Assembly: GCA_945870325.1 (NCBI GenBank)
Contig: CAMBRQ010000002.1
Coordinates: 62,001 to 126,000, forward strand
From: an uncultured Dorea sp.
Lineage (GTDB): Bacteria; Bacillota; Clostridia; Lachnospirales; Lachnospiraceae
Length of the DNA: 64,000 nt
Direction: 5' to 3'
The notes under the pieces were generated by a model. The model was given only the letters and a program-made list of their open reading frames with translations, had not been told where the DNA came from and did not search any database. Of this stretch, positions 37,002 through 46,024 are shown in pieces (position 1 is the stretch's first letter; each line of letters starts with the position of its first letter). The translations under genes were made by a program, and so were the position numbers.

Positions 37002-38189
37002 ATGATAGCAGAAAAGATGAAAAATATGGTAGCAAATAGTTCAGCAATCCGTGCGATGTTCGAAGAGGGCAACCGTCTTGCAAGCATCTATGGTCCTGAG
37101 AATGTATTCGACTTCAGCCTTGGCAATCCGAATGTTCCGGCACCGGAGGCAGTAAAGAAGGCAATCCTGGAATTATTAGATGAGAGTGACCCGGTAGTGC
37201 TTCACGGTTATACCAATAGCAACTCTGGTTATGCTGATGTCAGAGAAGCAGTTGCGAATTCTCTGAATGAGCGTTTTGGAACCAAGTTCGAGGGAAAGAA
37301 CATTGTAATGACGGTTGGTGCGGCAGGTGGACTGAATGTGATCCTGAAGACCTTGATCAATCCGGGAGATGAAGTTATTGCGTTTGCGCCGTATTTTGGC
37401 GAGTATCGTTCTTATACGAATAACTATGACGGTGTCCTGGTTGAAATCTCTCCGAACACAGTGGATTTCCAGCCGAAATTAGATGAATTCGAGCAGAAGA
37501 TTACTCCGAAGACAAAAGCAGTTATCGTGAATACACCGAACAATCCGACTGGTGTTGTATATTCCGAAGAGACTATTTTGAAACTGGCAGCGATTATGGA
37601 AGCAAAACAGAAGGAATATGGAACAGATATCTACCTGATCTCTGATGAGCCGTACCGTGAACTGGTATATGATGGAGTAGAGGTTCCTTATCTGACAAAA
37701 TATTATGACAATACGATCGTAGGCTATTCTTACAGCAAGTCCCTGTCACTTCCGGGAGAGCGTATCGGATATCTGGTAATCCCGGATGAAGTGAAGGATA
37801 GTGCGGACGTACAGTCAGCAGCCAATGTTGCAACACGTATCTTGGGATTTGTAAACGCTCCGACTCTGCAGCAGAAAGTGGTTGCAAAGTGTCTGAATGA
37901 GAAGACGGATATCTCTTTCTATGACAGAAACAGAGAGACTTTATATAATGGATTGACGGAATGTGGATTCGAGTGCATTAAGCCGGAAGGCGCATTCTAT
38001 CTCTTCGTAAAGTCTCCGATTGCAGACGAGAAAGAATTCTGTGCGGCAGCGAAAAAGTATAATATCTTAATTGTGCCGGGAAGTTCATTCGCTTGTCCGG
38101 GCTATGTAAGGCTTGCATACTGCGTATCTTATGAGACGATTGTGAATTCACTTCCGAAGTTCAAAGAACTTTCAAAGGAGTATTTCTAA
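37002..38189 (+). CDS. PLP-dependent aminotransferase, class I (aspartate aminotransferase-like)
   Basis: 395 residues of fold type I. Seen: the N-terminal DFSLGNPNVPAPEAV, VNTPNNPTGVVYS, LISDEPYRELVYD, and the Schiff-base lysine in YSYSKSLSLPGERIGYL. The C-terminal part (EGAFYLFVKSP, VPGSSFACPGYVRLAY) is intact. The AspB/AlaA-type motif set does not decide between aspartate, alanine or aromatic amino acids. It precedes hisC in the same direction with a 74-bp gap. Confidence 0.92.
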   Translation: MIAEKMKNMVANSSAIRAMFEEGNRLASIYGPENVFDFSLGNPNVPAPEAVKKAILELLDESDPVVLHGYTNSNSGYADVREAVANSLNERFGTKFEGKNIVMTVGAAGGLNVILKTLINPGDEVIAFAPYFGEYRSYTNNYDGVLVEISPNTVDFQPKLDEFEQKITPKTKAVIVNTPNNPTGVVYSEETILKLAAIMEAKQKEYGTDIYLISDEPYRELVYDGVEVPYLTKYYDNTIVGYSYSKSLSLPGERIGYLVIPDEVKDSADVQSAANVATRILGFVNAPTLQQKVVAKCLNEKTDISFYDRNRETLYNGLTECGFECIKPEGAFYLFVKSPIADEKEFCAAAKKYNILIVPGSSFACPGYVRLAYCVSYETIVNSLPKFKELSKEYF

Positions 38190-38263
38190 TATTTAATACA
38201 TAGCATACAATGAAAATACTTCATGTAAAGATGTTTGGTTAATATTACGAAGAGGACAAGATC

Positions 38264-39319
38264 ATGAAAGCATTTGAGAAAAATATTCGAAAAGTAGAAC
38301 CCTATGTGCCGGGCGAACAGCCACAGCACAAAGTAATCAAATTAAACACCAATGAGAATCCTTATCCGCCAGCGCCTGGGGTTACCAGAGCGCTGGAAGA
38401 GATGGATACTGACCGGCTGCGTCTCTATCCGGACCCAACGGCAGGACCGCTGGTAGAGGAACTTGCAAGATTCTACCATGTGAATCCGGATCAGGTCTTT
38501 GTAGGCGTTGGTTCAGATGATGTGCTGTCCATGTGCTTTCTGACCTTCTTTAATTCCGAGAAGCCGATCTATTTCCCGGATATCACATATTCTTTTTATA
38601 AGGTATGGGCGGATCTCTATCGGATACCGTATGAATGTCAGAAACTGGATGAGAACTTCCGGATTGTGAAAGAAGATTATTATAAGGAGAATGGAGGAGT
38701 TATCTTCCCGAATCCTAATGCGCCGACAGCAATCTATGAAGAATTAGACGTAGTGGAGGATATTATTGCCCATAATCAGGATGTGATCGTGATTGTGGAT
38801 GAGGCATATGTGGACTTCGCAGGTCGCTCTGTACTTGAGTTGATCGACAAGTATGAGAACCTGATTGTCGTACAGACCTTCTCTAAGGCTCGTTCGATGG
38901 CAGGAATGCGTATCGGCTATGCAATTAGTAATCCGATGCTGATTAAGTATCTGAATGACGCAAAATATTCCTTTAATTCTTATACGATGAATCAGACTTC
39001 GCTGATTTGTGGTGTAGAGGCTGTAAAGGATAGAGCATATTTTGAGGCAGCAGTCCATAAGATTATTGAGACGAGAGAATGGGCGAAGGGAGAACTTGCA
39101 AAACTTGGATTCCACTATCTGGATTCCAGTGCGAATTTTATCTTTGCTATGCACCCCAAGTATGATGCCAAAGAATTATTCGAGGCATTGAAAGCGAATA
39201 ACATCTATGTCCGTTACTGGGGAAGCGAAAGAATCGAGCAGTATATGCGGATTACCATCGGGACAAGAGAAGAGATGGAAGCACTGTTCGATTTCCTGAG
39301 AAAGTATATGAACCGGTAA
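38264..39319 (+). CDS. hisC: Histidinol-phosphate aminotransferase
   Basis: 351 residues. HisC motifs: KLNTNENPYPPAP, FVGVGSDDVL, FPNPNAPTAI, VIVDEAYVDFAG, and the lysine in TFSKARSMAGMRIGYA, ending IRVYWGSERI-like (YVRYWGSERIEQYMRITIG). It converts imidazole-acetol phosphate and glutamate to histidinol phosphate. It is detached from any his operon here; some stand-alone copies also act on aromatic amino acids, so the pathway assignment has moderate certainty. Confidence 0.92.
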   Translation: MKAFEKNIRKVEPYVPGEQPQHKVIKLNTNENPYPPAPGVTRALEEMDTDRLRLYPDPTAGPLVEELARFYHVNPDQVFVGVGSDDVLSMCFLTFFNSEKPIYFPDITYSFYKVWADLYRIPYECQKLDENFRIVKEDYYKENGGVIFPNPNAPTAIYEELDVVEDIIAHNQDVIVIVDEAYVDFAGRSVLELIDKYENLIVVQTFSKARSMAGMRIGYAISNPMLIKYLNDAKYSFNSYTMNQTSLICGVEAVKDRAYFEAAVHKIIETREWAKGELAKLGFHYLDSSANFIFAMHPKYDAKELFEALKANNIYVRYWGSERIEQYMRITIGTREEMEALFDFLRKYMNR

Positions 39320-39392
39320 GATTCGGATGTAGTTTGCATGATAAGACGCTTTTATGTGAATATCAAAAAGTATAAATAAAAAGGAGAATTCT

Positions 39393-39905
39393 ATGACAGA
39401 AACTTTAGTGCAGGGTATCATTGATGCCCTGGGTGGAAGTGTTGGAAAGGAAGCAATTGTATTTATCATATCCATGATCCCAATTCTGGAATTAAGAGGC
39501 GCCCTGCTGGTTGCGGGTCCGCTGCTTGGAGTTCCGGTGTCGACAGCGATTCCGCTTTGTATTATTGGAAATATTATTCCGGTGCCATTCATTTTACTTT
39601 TGATTACACCAATCTTTAATTGGATGAAAGGGACGAAGCATCTGAAACCGATGGTGGATAAGTTAGAAGCGAAGGCAATGAGCAAGAGTGACCAGATCGA
39701 GAAATATGAGTTTTGGGGATTAGTACTCTTCGTAGGAATTCCGCTTCCGGGAACGGGAGCATGGACCGGTTCGCTGATTGCGGCATTGCTTGGAGTAAAG
39801 TTCAAGAAAGCCTTCCCGGCAGTGATACTGGGAATCTGCATGGCAACTGTGATTATGTGGTTTATCTCTTATGTACTTCTGGGCGGGGTGCATGTGCTGG
39901 GATAG
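39393..39905 (+). CDS. Small multidrug export protein family (Sm_multidrug_ex)
   Basis: 170 residues with four membrane helices. Family signature features: ISMIPILELRGALL in the first helix region, IIGNIIPVPFIL, GLVLFVGIPLPGTGAWTGSL and the C-terminal helix. The Pfam name reflects an early proposal; drug export has not been shown generally and the fold resembles the DedA/SNARE-associated group. AAAGGAG lies upstream. A strong terminator follows after 21 nt. Confidence 0.9.
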   Translation: MTETLVQGIIDALGGSVGKEAIVFIISMIPILELRGALLVAGPLLGVPVSTAIPLCIIGNIIPVPFILLLITPIFNWMKGTKHLKPMVDKLEAKAMSKSDQIEKYEFWGLVLFVGIPLPGTGAWTGSLIAALLGVKFKKAFPAVILGICMATVIMWFISYVLLGGVHVLG

Positions 39906-39926
39906 AAATAAGAAATCAGATAAAGC

Positions 39927-39973
39927 GACTCCCCAGAGGCCTATAATAGCGAACAGCCTCTGGGGAGTCTTCT
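39927..39973. terminator. Terminator between the small multidrug gene and the minus-strand small protein
   Basis: 14-bp perfect stem GACTCCCCAGAGGC (39927-39940) with GCCTCTGGGGAGTC (39956-39969), loop 15 nt, followed by TTCT on the plus strand. Because the next gene (40005) is convergent, it probably serves both strands. Confidence 0.85.
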
Positions 39974-40004
39974 ATACTATACAATAAACAAAGAGGATGA
40001 CTAA

Positions 40005-40187
40005 TTAATGATTTGCAAAAACGACATTCCCGCGCACAACAGCGAATCCATCTTTTTCCTTCTTATATCCATCTAACACATCTTTAGACCGTACAGCCTT
40101 CACAATAGAAGCAACCTGCACACCGATCACATACGCAATATATCCAAAAAACAACACAGCCGTTAATCCTAACAAACTACTCATAAT
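40005..40187 (-). CDS. Small membrane protein of unknown function
   Basis: 60 residues from the ATG at 40187, chosen because TTGGAGGAA stands 6-7 nt upstream; an in-frame start at 40277 would add a stretch without coding character. One hydrophobic helix (about 4-27, LLGLTAVLFFGYIAYVIGVQVASI) is followed by a basic segment (RSKDVLDGYKKEKDG) and the tail FAVVRGNVVFANH. I do not recognise a family. It stands alone between a convergent terminator and the 350-bp gap before the PfkB gene. Confidence 0.55.
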   Translation of the reverse strand: MMSSLLGLTAVLFFGYIAYVIGVQVASIVKAVRSKDVLDGYKKEKDGFAVVRGNVVFANH

Positions 40188-40536
40188 CCATTCCTCCAAG
40201 AACTTTGTTAAAAAATTATCTATTACGCTTATTATTGTACTAGTATACCGGTCTCCCGTAAATAGACAAATTGACAAAAAAATAACAAATTATTTCCAGA
40301 AACTGTCCAAACTGCCCACTTGTCAAACACTCTCCTGAGCACATTAGTCGTAGTTAGCAATTAGTTCGCCGCAATGTTGCCCCGTTTGTGTGAGATATAT
40401 TGCTGCTCAGAACTGCGTCCCCTGGTCAAAACGCAAAACGTAAACTGCAACATGATCCTGCGTCCCCCCTTTAAAAATCTTTTGTTATGTGGTAAAATAT
40501 GTAGAAATATTGAGATTAAGATAAGGAGTTAGAAGT
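40188..40536. other. Gene-free intergenic region before the PfkB gene
   Basis: No coding frame with a ribosome site was found. A possible PfkB promoter is TTTAAA and TAAAAT with 17-bp spacing ending near 40498; AAGGAG lies 8 nt before ATG 40537. Around 40405-40475 the sequence has two CTGCGTCCCC blocks separated by CAAAACGCAAAACGTAAACTGC, which reads like leftover interspersed-repeat sequence. The pattern GTCCCC is shared with the palindrome at 6586, but the match is short. Confidence 0.4.
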
Positions 40537-41496
40537 ATGGAAAAATTATATGACGTTACTGCAATGGGCGAAATGTTAATCGACTTTACACTGAATGGAC
40601 AGAGCGACCAGGGCAACAACCTGTTCGAAGCATGCCCGGGAGGCGCACCATGTAATGTACTTGCAATGCTGAACAAACTTGGAAGAAAGACTGCATTCAT
40701 CGGCAAGGTAGGAGAAGACCAGTTCGGACGCCTGTTAAAAGGCACGATTGAAGAGTTGGGAATCGAAGCCAAAGGTCTGATCCTGGACAAGGATATTCAT
40801 ACAACCCTTGCTTTCGTACATACATTCCCGGATGGAGACAGAGAGTTTTCATTCTACCGTAAGCCGGGAGCGGATATGATGTTATCTGAAGCAGAGGTTG
40901 ATTTGGATCTGATCCGTCAGTCTAAAGTATTCCATTTTGGAACTCTGTCTATGACCGACGAACCGGTAAGAACGGCAACGAAGAAGGCACTTGAAGTGGC
41001 AAAAGAAGCAGGATGCCTGATTACATTTGATCCAAACTTACGTCCGCCACTCTGGGAGTCTCTTGACGAGGCGAAGAAGCAGATGGAATATGGTTTCCAG
41101 TACTGTGATGTTCTGAAGATCTCCGACAATGAGATTCAGTTTGTATCCGGAATGGAAGATTATGATGACGGTATCCACTATCTTCAGGAGAAATACAACA
41201 TTCCGTTGATTTTCCTGACCATGGGTAAGGATGGAAGCCGTGCATATTATAAAGACCTGCGAGTAGAGCGTAAAGGATTCAAGGTAAAAGCCATTGAGAC
41301 AACAGGTGCCGGAGATACATTCTGTGGATGCTCCATTCACGGAGTACTGACACATGGCTTAGAGAACCTCACAGAGGAGATTCTGGGGGATATCCTGACA
41401 TATGCCAATGCAGGTGCAGCATTGATCACCATGAAGAAAGGTGCAATCCGCTCTATGCCGGATCCGGAGAATATTACGAAATTATTAGAGGAATAA
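40537..41496 (+). CDS. PfkB-family sugar kinase, probably fructokinase
   Basis: 319 residues of the ribokinase/PfkB fold: N-terminal AMGEMLIDFT, first signature GGAPCNVLAMLNKLG, the second signature with the catalytic base in TTGAGDTFCGC, and ATP-site DPNLRPPLWES. Close motif agreement with the fructokinase branch (ScrK/CscK-like) supports fructose 6-phosphorylation, but other sugars are possible. No sucrose or fructose transporter is nearby. murT starts 7 nt after its stop, so they may be cotranscribed although unrelated in function. Confidence 0.9.
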   Translation: MEKLYDVTAMGEMLIDFTLNGQSDQGNNLFEACPGGAPCNVLAMLNKLGRKTAFIGKVGEDQFGRLLKGTIEELGIEAKGLILDKDIHTTLAFVHTFPDGDREFSFYRKPGADMMLSEAEVDLDLIRQSKVFHFGTLSMTDEPVRTATKKALEVAKEAGCLITFDPNLRPPLWESLDEAKKQMEYGFQYCDVLKISDNEIQFVSGMEDYDDGIHYLQEKYNIPLIFLTMGKDGSRAYYKDLRVERKGFKVKAIETTGAGDTFCGCSIHGVLTHGLENLTEEILGDILTYANAGAALITMKKGAIRSMPDPENITKLLEE

Positions 41497-41503
41497 TAAG
41501 ACT

Positions 41504-42844
41504 ATGAGATTACGCAGAATGCTGGCCATATGGGCAGCGAAGATCACAGAAAAGGTCAGTGTCCATATATTTCACCGTCAGGGAGTTACATGGGCAGGTA
41601 AAATTGCATTAAAGATCTGCCCATCTATATTGAAGGAACTTGCAGGACAGGTGAAGAATGATATATTCATTGTATGCGGAACCAATGGGAAGACCACCAC
41701 GAATAATATGCTCTGTGCAGCAATTGAAGCAGAGGGCTATAAAGTAATTTGTAACCATACAGGGTCGAATATGCTGAACGGAGTAGTGGCAGCATTCGCT
41801 CTGGGAGCCGGACTCGGTGGGAACCTGAAAGCAGACTATGCCTGCATTGAGATTGATGAGGCGTCTACCAGAAGGGTATTTCCACATTTTAAACCGGATT
41901 ATATGGTGCTTACGAATCTGTTTCGGGATCAGTTGGACCGGTATGGTGAGATTGATATCACCATGAATATCCTGAAGGAAGTGATGCAGTCGGCTCCTGC
42001 TATGAAGGTTATCGTGAATGGGGACGACGCATTGTCAGCATATCTGGCTATGGACAGTGGTAATCCATATGTAACTTATGGAATCAGTGAAAAAGTACTG
42101 GATGATAAAGATTCCCACGAGATACGAGAGGGAAGATTCTGTAAATGCTGCGGCGCTCCTCTTCACTATAATTTCTATCATTATAGCCAGTTGGGAGATT
42201 ATGCATGTACCGGATGTGATTTTAAGCGACCTGAGATTCTGTTTGATGGTTCCGAGATTGAAGTTGGCGATCAGCTGGCATTTACGGTAGAGGGAAGAAG
42301 GATTCGGGCGAATTATAAAGGGTTCTATAATATCTATAACATTCTGGCGGCGTATACGGCTGTTAGAAGTGGCGGGATTCCAGTAGAACATTTTAACGAT
42401 ATGCTTGCGAAGTTCAACCCTGAGAATGGGCGTATGGAGCAGTTCTGCATTAAGGATACGAAGATTGTGCTGAATCTTGCCAAGAATCCGGCGGGATTCA
42501 ATCAGAATATCTCTGCGGTCATGCAGGACGAGACGTTGAAGGATATTATCATTGTGATCAATGACAATGCGCAGGATGGTACGGATGTCTCCTGGCTGTG
42601 GGATGTGGATTTCGACCGGTTTAAAGAGGCGAATGTAGGCTCTATTACGGTCAGTGGAATCCGGTGTCATGATATGGGGCTTCGTATGAAATATGTGGAC
42701 ATCCCTTCCATGCTGGAGGCTGATGTGGAGAAAGCAATCTGTGAGCGTGTGGAGAATGGATGTGGCAATCTCTATGTACTTGTGAACTATACGGCTCTGT
42801 TCAGTACCAGGAATGTATTAAAGAGATTGGAGGAGAATCGGTAA
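41504..42844 (+). CDS. murT: Lipid II isoglutaminyl synthase, glutamate ligase subunit MurT
   Basis: 446 residues: Mur-ligase central ATPase with GTNGKTTTNNML, then a C-terminal DUF1727 domain. A four-cysteine zinc-ribbon-like insert is seen in CKCCGAPLHY and YACTGCDFKRP (about residues 205-235), as in MurT of Gram-positives. With GatD it amidates the alpha-carboxyl of the D-isoglutamate in lipid II, needed for peptidoglycan cross-linking. gatD overlaps its stop codon by one base, so the two subunits are made together. Confidence 0.95.
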   Translation: MRLRRMLAIWAAKITEKVSVHIFHRQGVTWAGKIALKICPSILKELAGQVKNDIFIVCGTNGKTTTNNMLCAAIEAEGYKVICNHTGSNMLNGVVAAFALGAGLGGNLKADYACIEIDEASTRRVFPHFKPDYMVLTNLFRDQLDRYGEIDITMNILKEVMQSAPAMKVIVNGDDALSAYLAMDSGNPYVTYGISEKVLDDKDSHEIREGRFCKCCGAPLHYNFYHYSQLGDYACTGCDFKRPEILFDGSEIEVGDQLAFTVEGRRIRANYKGFYNIYNILAAYTAVRSGGIPVEHFNDMLAKFNPENGRMEQFCIKDTKIVLNLAKNPAGFNQNISAVMQDETLKDIIIVINDNAQDGTDVSWLWDVDFDRFKEANVGSITVSGIRCHDMGLRMKYVDIPSMLEADVEKAICERVENGCGNLYVLVNYTALFSTRNVLKRLEENR

Positions 42845-43578
42845 TGGAAACTACGGATATGAAGATTACGATTGGCCACCTCTATCCCGATCTTCTGAAT
42901 CTGTACGGCGATCGCGGCAATATTGCGTGCATGATGCAGCGCTGCATCTGGCGCGGTATTGCGGCAGATACGATTGAATTCAATACTGGAGATGAGATTG
43001 ATTTCTCCAAGTTGGATATTGTACTATTAGGCGGTGGTTCAGACCGGGAGCAGGCAATTGTATGCCGCAATCTCCTGGAGATACAAGAGCAGTTTAAAGA
43101 ATATGTAGAAAATAATGGCGTAGTGATCGCGGTCTGCGGAGGATACCAGCTTCTGGGTAAATACTATAAGACAGATGCCGGCATGATCGAAGGCTTGAGT
43201 CTGGTAGATATCTATACAGAGCAGGAAGAAGGCAGACTGATTGATAATATCGTTCTAAAAAGTGATCTGGTAGATATGCCAGTGGTAGGCTTCGAGAATC
43301 ACGGAGGAAGGACTTATCTGAATGGCAATCAGCCTTTTGGCAAGGTATTGTATGGTTCAGGCAACGATGGTAAGAGCGGATATGAAGGTGTGGTCTATAA
43401 GAATGTGATCGGAACCTATCTGCACGGACCTCTCCTTCCGAAGAATCCACAAGTGTGTGATTATCTGATTCAGAAAGCGCTGGAGAGAAAATACGGTCCG
43501 GTTCAGTTAGGTCCCTTAGATGACCGCCAGGAAAATGCGGCAAATGAATATATTTATCGAAGATTTGTAAAAGAATAA
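42844..43578 (+). CDS. gatD: Lipid II isoglutaminyl synthase, glutaminase subunit GatD
   Basis: 244 residues from ATG 42844 (GGAGGAG upstream, start overlapping the murT TAA). A class I glutamine amidotransferase of the cobyric-acid-synthase type: oxyanion region LLGGGSDREQ, catalytic cysteine in AVCGGYQLLG, and the catalytic histidine in GTYLHGPLLPKNP. It produces ammonia from glutamine and passes it to MurT. N-terminal IGHLYPDLLNLYGDRGN is typical of GatD. A terminator follows. Confidence 0.95.
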   Translation: METTDMKITIGHLYPDLLNLYGDRGNIACMMQRCIWRGIAADTIEFNTGDEIDFSKLDIVLLGGGSDREQAIVCRNLLEIQEQFKEYVENNGVVIAVCGGYQLLGKYYKTDAGMIEGLSLVDIYTEQEEGRLIDNIVLKSDLVDMPVVGFENHGGRTYLNGNQPFGKVLYGSGNDGKSGYEGVVYKNVIGTYLHGPLLPKNPQVCDYLIQKALERKYGPVQLGPLDDRQENAANEYIYRRFVKE

Positions 43579-43585
43579 AGAAATA

Positions 43586-43620
43586 GAACAGGCAGTCGTT
43601 ACCGATGTGCCTGTTCTTTA
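43586..43620. terminator. Bidirectional terminator between gatD and the XRE gene
   Basis: 9-bp perfect stem GAACAGGCA / TGCCTGTTC (43586-43594 with 43608-43616), followed by TTTA on the plus strand and by a T-rich stretch on the minus strand. The XRE stop codon (43599-43601) lies in the loop. Confidence 0.8.
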
Positions 43621-43961
43621 TCGCCTAATTCCAGAAGATGCGCAATTCTCAGCAGATCTTTCTGCGAGTCAGGTGCAAGGTGCATATAGATTGATGCAAG
43701 ACGCTTCAGGTCAGAAGGGGTCTTGGAATCGCAAGGCTCAATCGTGATATCAAAAGTAGGATCGCCGCTAAGAAGGTAATCTACGCTTACATGGAACAGA
43801 CGGGCGAGTGCCAATAATTTTTCATAGGAGGGCTGACGTTGTTTGGTCTCATAACCGGCAACGGTTGATCGGGAGACGTTTAGATATTGGGCGACGTCTT
43901 CCTGCGTCATTTTGTTTTTTTCGCGCAACTCTTTTAATCTCTCGGCAAACCCTAATTCCAT
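43599..43961 (-). CDS. XRE-family transcriptional regulator
   Basis: 120 residues: an N-terminal Cro/CI helix-turn-helix (RLKELREKNKMTQEDVAQYL, then NVSRSTVAGYETKQRQP, about 7-62) followed by a short helical C-terminal tail with PSDLKRLASIYMHLAPDSQK. The target is unknown. AAGGAGGAT precedes the ATG. A dyad just upstream (43986-44002) may be its own operator, and the small protein at 44093 is transcribed away from it. Confidence 0.92.
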   Translation of the reverse strand: MELGFAERLKELREKNKMTQEDVAQYLNVSRSTVAGYETKQRQPSYEKLLALARLFHVSVDYLLSGDPTFDITIEPCDSKTPSDLKRLASIYMHLAPDSQKDLLRIAHLLELGDKEQAHR

Positions 43962-43985
43962 AGCACTTATCCTCCTTAGTTAGTT

Positions 43986-44002
43986 TTGGTATATTTTACC
44001 AA
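43986..44002. promoter_or_regulatory. Candidate operator for the XRE regulator
   Basis: Perfect 6-bp dyad TTGGTA-TATTT-TACCAA, 25 bp upstream of the XRE start in the divergent intergenic region. Its length and symmetry suit a dimeric XRE repressor. Binding is inferred only from position. Confidence 0.5.
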
Positions 44003-44092
44003 TTGTGGCGATTAAGAACATGAAAAGTGCTGATATTCAACTTGTAGTGGCACTTTGGAACAGTAAAAAAAGGGTAGAAAGGAAGTATGCAG

Positions 44093-44326
44093 ATGAGACA
44101 GGATCGATTTAAGATGGAACGGGAAGGACTTGTAGAGGAAGGACAGGAAGTTGAGATCAGTGAAAGGAGTGCCGTTACGGGACAATATACTTATCTGGTG
44201 GAGCCGTCCATTGCGATGTCTGGTATCTACAGAACCAGCCAGAGAATCAAAGCGCGTAAGGGAATCATCCGAAAGATCGAAAAGACGGATAAGGGATTCT
44301 ATCTGCTGGTGGAGACGGAAGAATAG
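44093..44326 (+). CDS. Small soluble protein of unknown function
   Basis: 77 residues from ATG 44093 (AAAGGA 9 nt upstream; ATG 44087 is too close to it). Highly charged; the pattern EGLVEEGQEVEISERSAVTG then YLVEPSIAMSGIYRTSQRIKARKGIIRKIEKTDKG in two parts, ending FYLLVETEE, suggests a small beta-barrel (SH3- or translation-protein-like). No family recognised. It lies divergent from the XRE regulator and in front of a membrane-anchored unknown protein. Confidence 0.7.
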   Translation: MRQDRFKMEREGLVEEGQEVEISERSAVTGQYTYLVEPSIAMSGIYRTSQRIKARKGIIRKIEKTDKGFYLLVETEE

Positions 44327-44409
44327 TAAGTGTTAGCCGTTGACACCGAAGAGAAAAGCACCTATAATTTAAGACGAAGCATAAAATAAAAGCGAGAGGA
44401 ACTGGATAG

Positions 44410-44871
44410 ATGATAATTGCGAAGAATGATGAAGTGAAAAGAAGTAAGATCTGGAGGATTGTTACAACTGTTTCATCTGTCCTGATTATAATCATAGCGA
44501 TATATCTTTTGACGAAGTTATTTATGACGAATCCATTGGAAGGTAACTGGACGGATGAGGACGGGAATCTGAGTATTTCGATCGGCCGTAATGGTACGGC
44601 GACGGTAACGCTTCCGGAGGTGGGAGAAGCAGCAGAGGTTGCTGTTCCTATGAATTATACTCTGGATAGGGATGCCAAGACGATCACGATTACAGCGAAA
44701 GATACGGATTTTCAGAGCATGGCAGAGGAGTCGGACGGACAGTATACGGAAGGGGCGCTTAAGAATGCTCTTGATTCTGTGATCACGACATTCGATTATA
44801 GTGTGGATCAGGAACAGTTGACGCTTACGGAACGTGAATATGGCGAACAGATGATATTAATAAAAGAGTAA
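44410..44871 (+). CDS. Membrane-anchored extracellular protein of unknown function
   Basis: 153 residues: cytosolic start (about 1-15), one membrane helix (about 17-38, VTTVSSVLIIIIAIYLLTKLF), then a beta-rich outside domain beginning PLEGNWTDEDGNLSISIG with repeated strands (TATVTLPEV, NYTLDRDAKTITITA, EQLTLTEREYGEQMILI). The G-x-W start and alternating strands resemble lipocalin-like or DUF5640-type domains, but this is only a resemblance. A terminator follows 9 nt after the stop. Confidence 0.75.
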   Translation: MIIAKNDEVKRSKIWRIVTTVSSVLIIIIAIYLLTKLFMTNPLEGNWTDEDGNLSISIGRNGTATVTLPEVGEAAEVAVPMNYTLDRDAKTITITAKDTDFQSMAEESDGQYTEGALKNALDSVITTFDYSVDQEQLTLTEREYGEQMILIKE

Positions 44872-44880
44872 TAAAGAACA

Positions 44881-44921
44881 CCCCTCTATCGAAGCAAGGT
44901 GACGGATAGAGGGGATTTTTA
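44881..44921 (+). terminator. Intrinsic terminator upstream of ispG
   Basis: 10-bp perfect stem CCCCTCTATC / GATAGAGGGG (44881-44890 with 44905-44914), then ATTTTTAT. Confidence 0.88.
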
Positions 44922-44968
44922 TCTTGGAAATGATATTCAATGTGCATGAAGAGAGGAGAGGTAAAACG

Positions 44969-46024
44969 ATGTGGAGAGATGAGACGAAGAAGATTCAGAT
45001 AGGTAATGTATGGATCGGAGGAGGAAACCCGGTTGCGATTCAGTCTATGACTAACACGAAGACAGAAGATGTTGATGCAACAGTGGCACAGATACTGGAA
45101 CTTGAGAAAGCGGGATGTGAGATTATAAGATGTGCAGTTCCGACCATGGAGGCTGCCTTGGCTTTGGCAAAGATCAAAGAGAGGATTCATATTCCGTTGG
45201 TGGCAGATATTCATTTTGACTACCGGCTGGCGATTGCGGCGATTGAGAACGGGGCAGATAAGATCCGGATCAATCCGGGAAATATCGGAGATGAGAGCCG
45301 CGTACAAGCAGTGGTGGATAAAGCGAAAGAATATCAGGTGCCGATCCGGGTGGGAGTGAACAGCGGATCTTTAGAGAAGCCTCTGGTAGAGCGATATGGC
45401 GGCGTGACAGCAGAAGGGTTAGTGGAGAGCGCTTTGGATAAGGTACACATGATCGAACGGATGGGCTATGATAATCTGGTGGTAAGTATTAAGTCTTCGG
45501 ATGTTATGATGTGTGTAAGAGCGCATGAATTAATCGCTAAGGAATGTCCATATCCGTTACATGTGGGTATTACGGAGTCAGGTACATTGCTGGCAGGGAA
45601 TATCAAGTCATCAATCGGGTTGGGCTTAATCTTGAATCAGGGAATTGGTGATACGATCCGCGTGTCACTGACTGGCGAACCGGTAGAAGAGATCAAATCT
45701 GCCAAATTAATTCTTAAGACACTGGGGTTAAGAAAAGGCGGAATTGAAGTAGTATCCTGCCCGACTTGTGGAAGAACGAAGATCGATCTGATCGGGCTTG
45801 CGAATCAGGTAGAGCAGATGGTGGCAGATATTCCGTTGGATATCAAGGTTGCAGTCATGGGATGTGTTGTAAATGGTCCCGGAGAAGCCAAGGAAGCAGA
45901 TATCGGTATCGCAGGTGGTATCGGGGAGGGGCTTTTGATTAAAAAAGGCAAGATTGTTAAGAAAGTAAAAGAAGACCAGTTATTAGAGACATTGAGACAG
46001 GAGTTGTTACACTGGAATGAGTAA
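44969..46024 (+). CDS. ispG: 4-hydroxy-3-methylbut-2-enyl-diphosphate synthase (IspG/GcpE)
   Basis: 351 residues from ATG 44969 (GAGGAGAGG upstream). Fe-S enzyme of the MEP isoprenoid pathway. Substrate-binding motif VAIQSMTNTKTEDV at the N-terminus, and the [4Fe-4S] ligands in SCPTCGRT and MGCVVNGPGEA near the C-terminus. The usual upstream partners dxr and rseP are absent; a terminator precedes the gene, so it starts a new transcript. polC overlaps its last 8 bases. Confidence 0.96.
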   Translation: MWRDETKKIQIGNVWIGGGNPVAIQSMTNTKTEDVDATVAQILELEKAGCEIIRCAVPTMEAALALAKIKERIHIPLVADIHFDYRLAIAAIENGADKIRINPGNIGDESRVQAVVDKAKEYQVPIRVGVNSGSLEKPLVERYGGVTAEGLVESALDKVHMIERMGYDNLVVSIKSSDVMMCVRAHELIAKECPYPLHVGITESGTLLAGNIKSSIGLGLILNQGIGDTIRVSLTGEPVEEIKSAKLILKTLGLRKGGIEVVSCPTCGRTKIDLIGLANQVEQMVADIPLDIKVAVMGCVVNGPGEAKEADIGIAGGIGEGLLIKKGKIVKKVKEDQLLETLRQELLHWNE

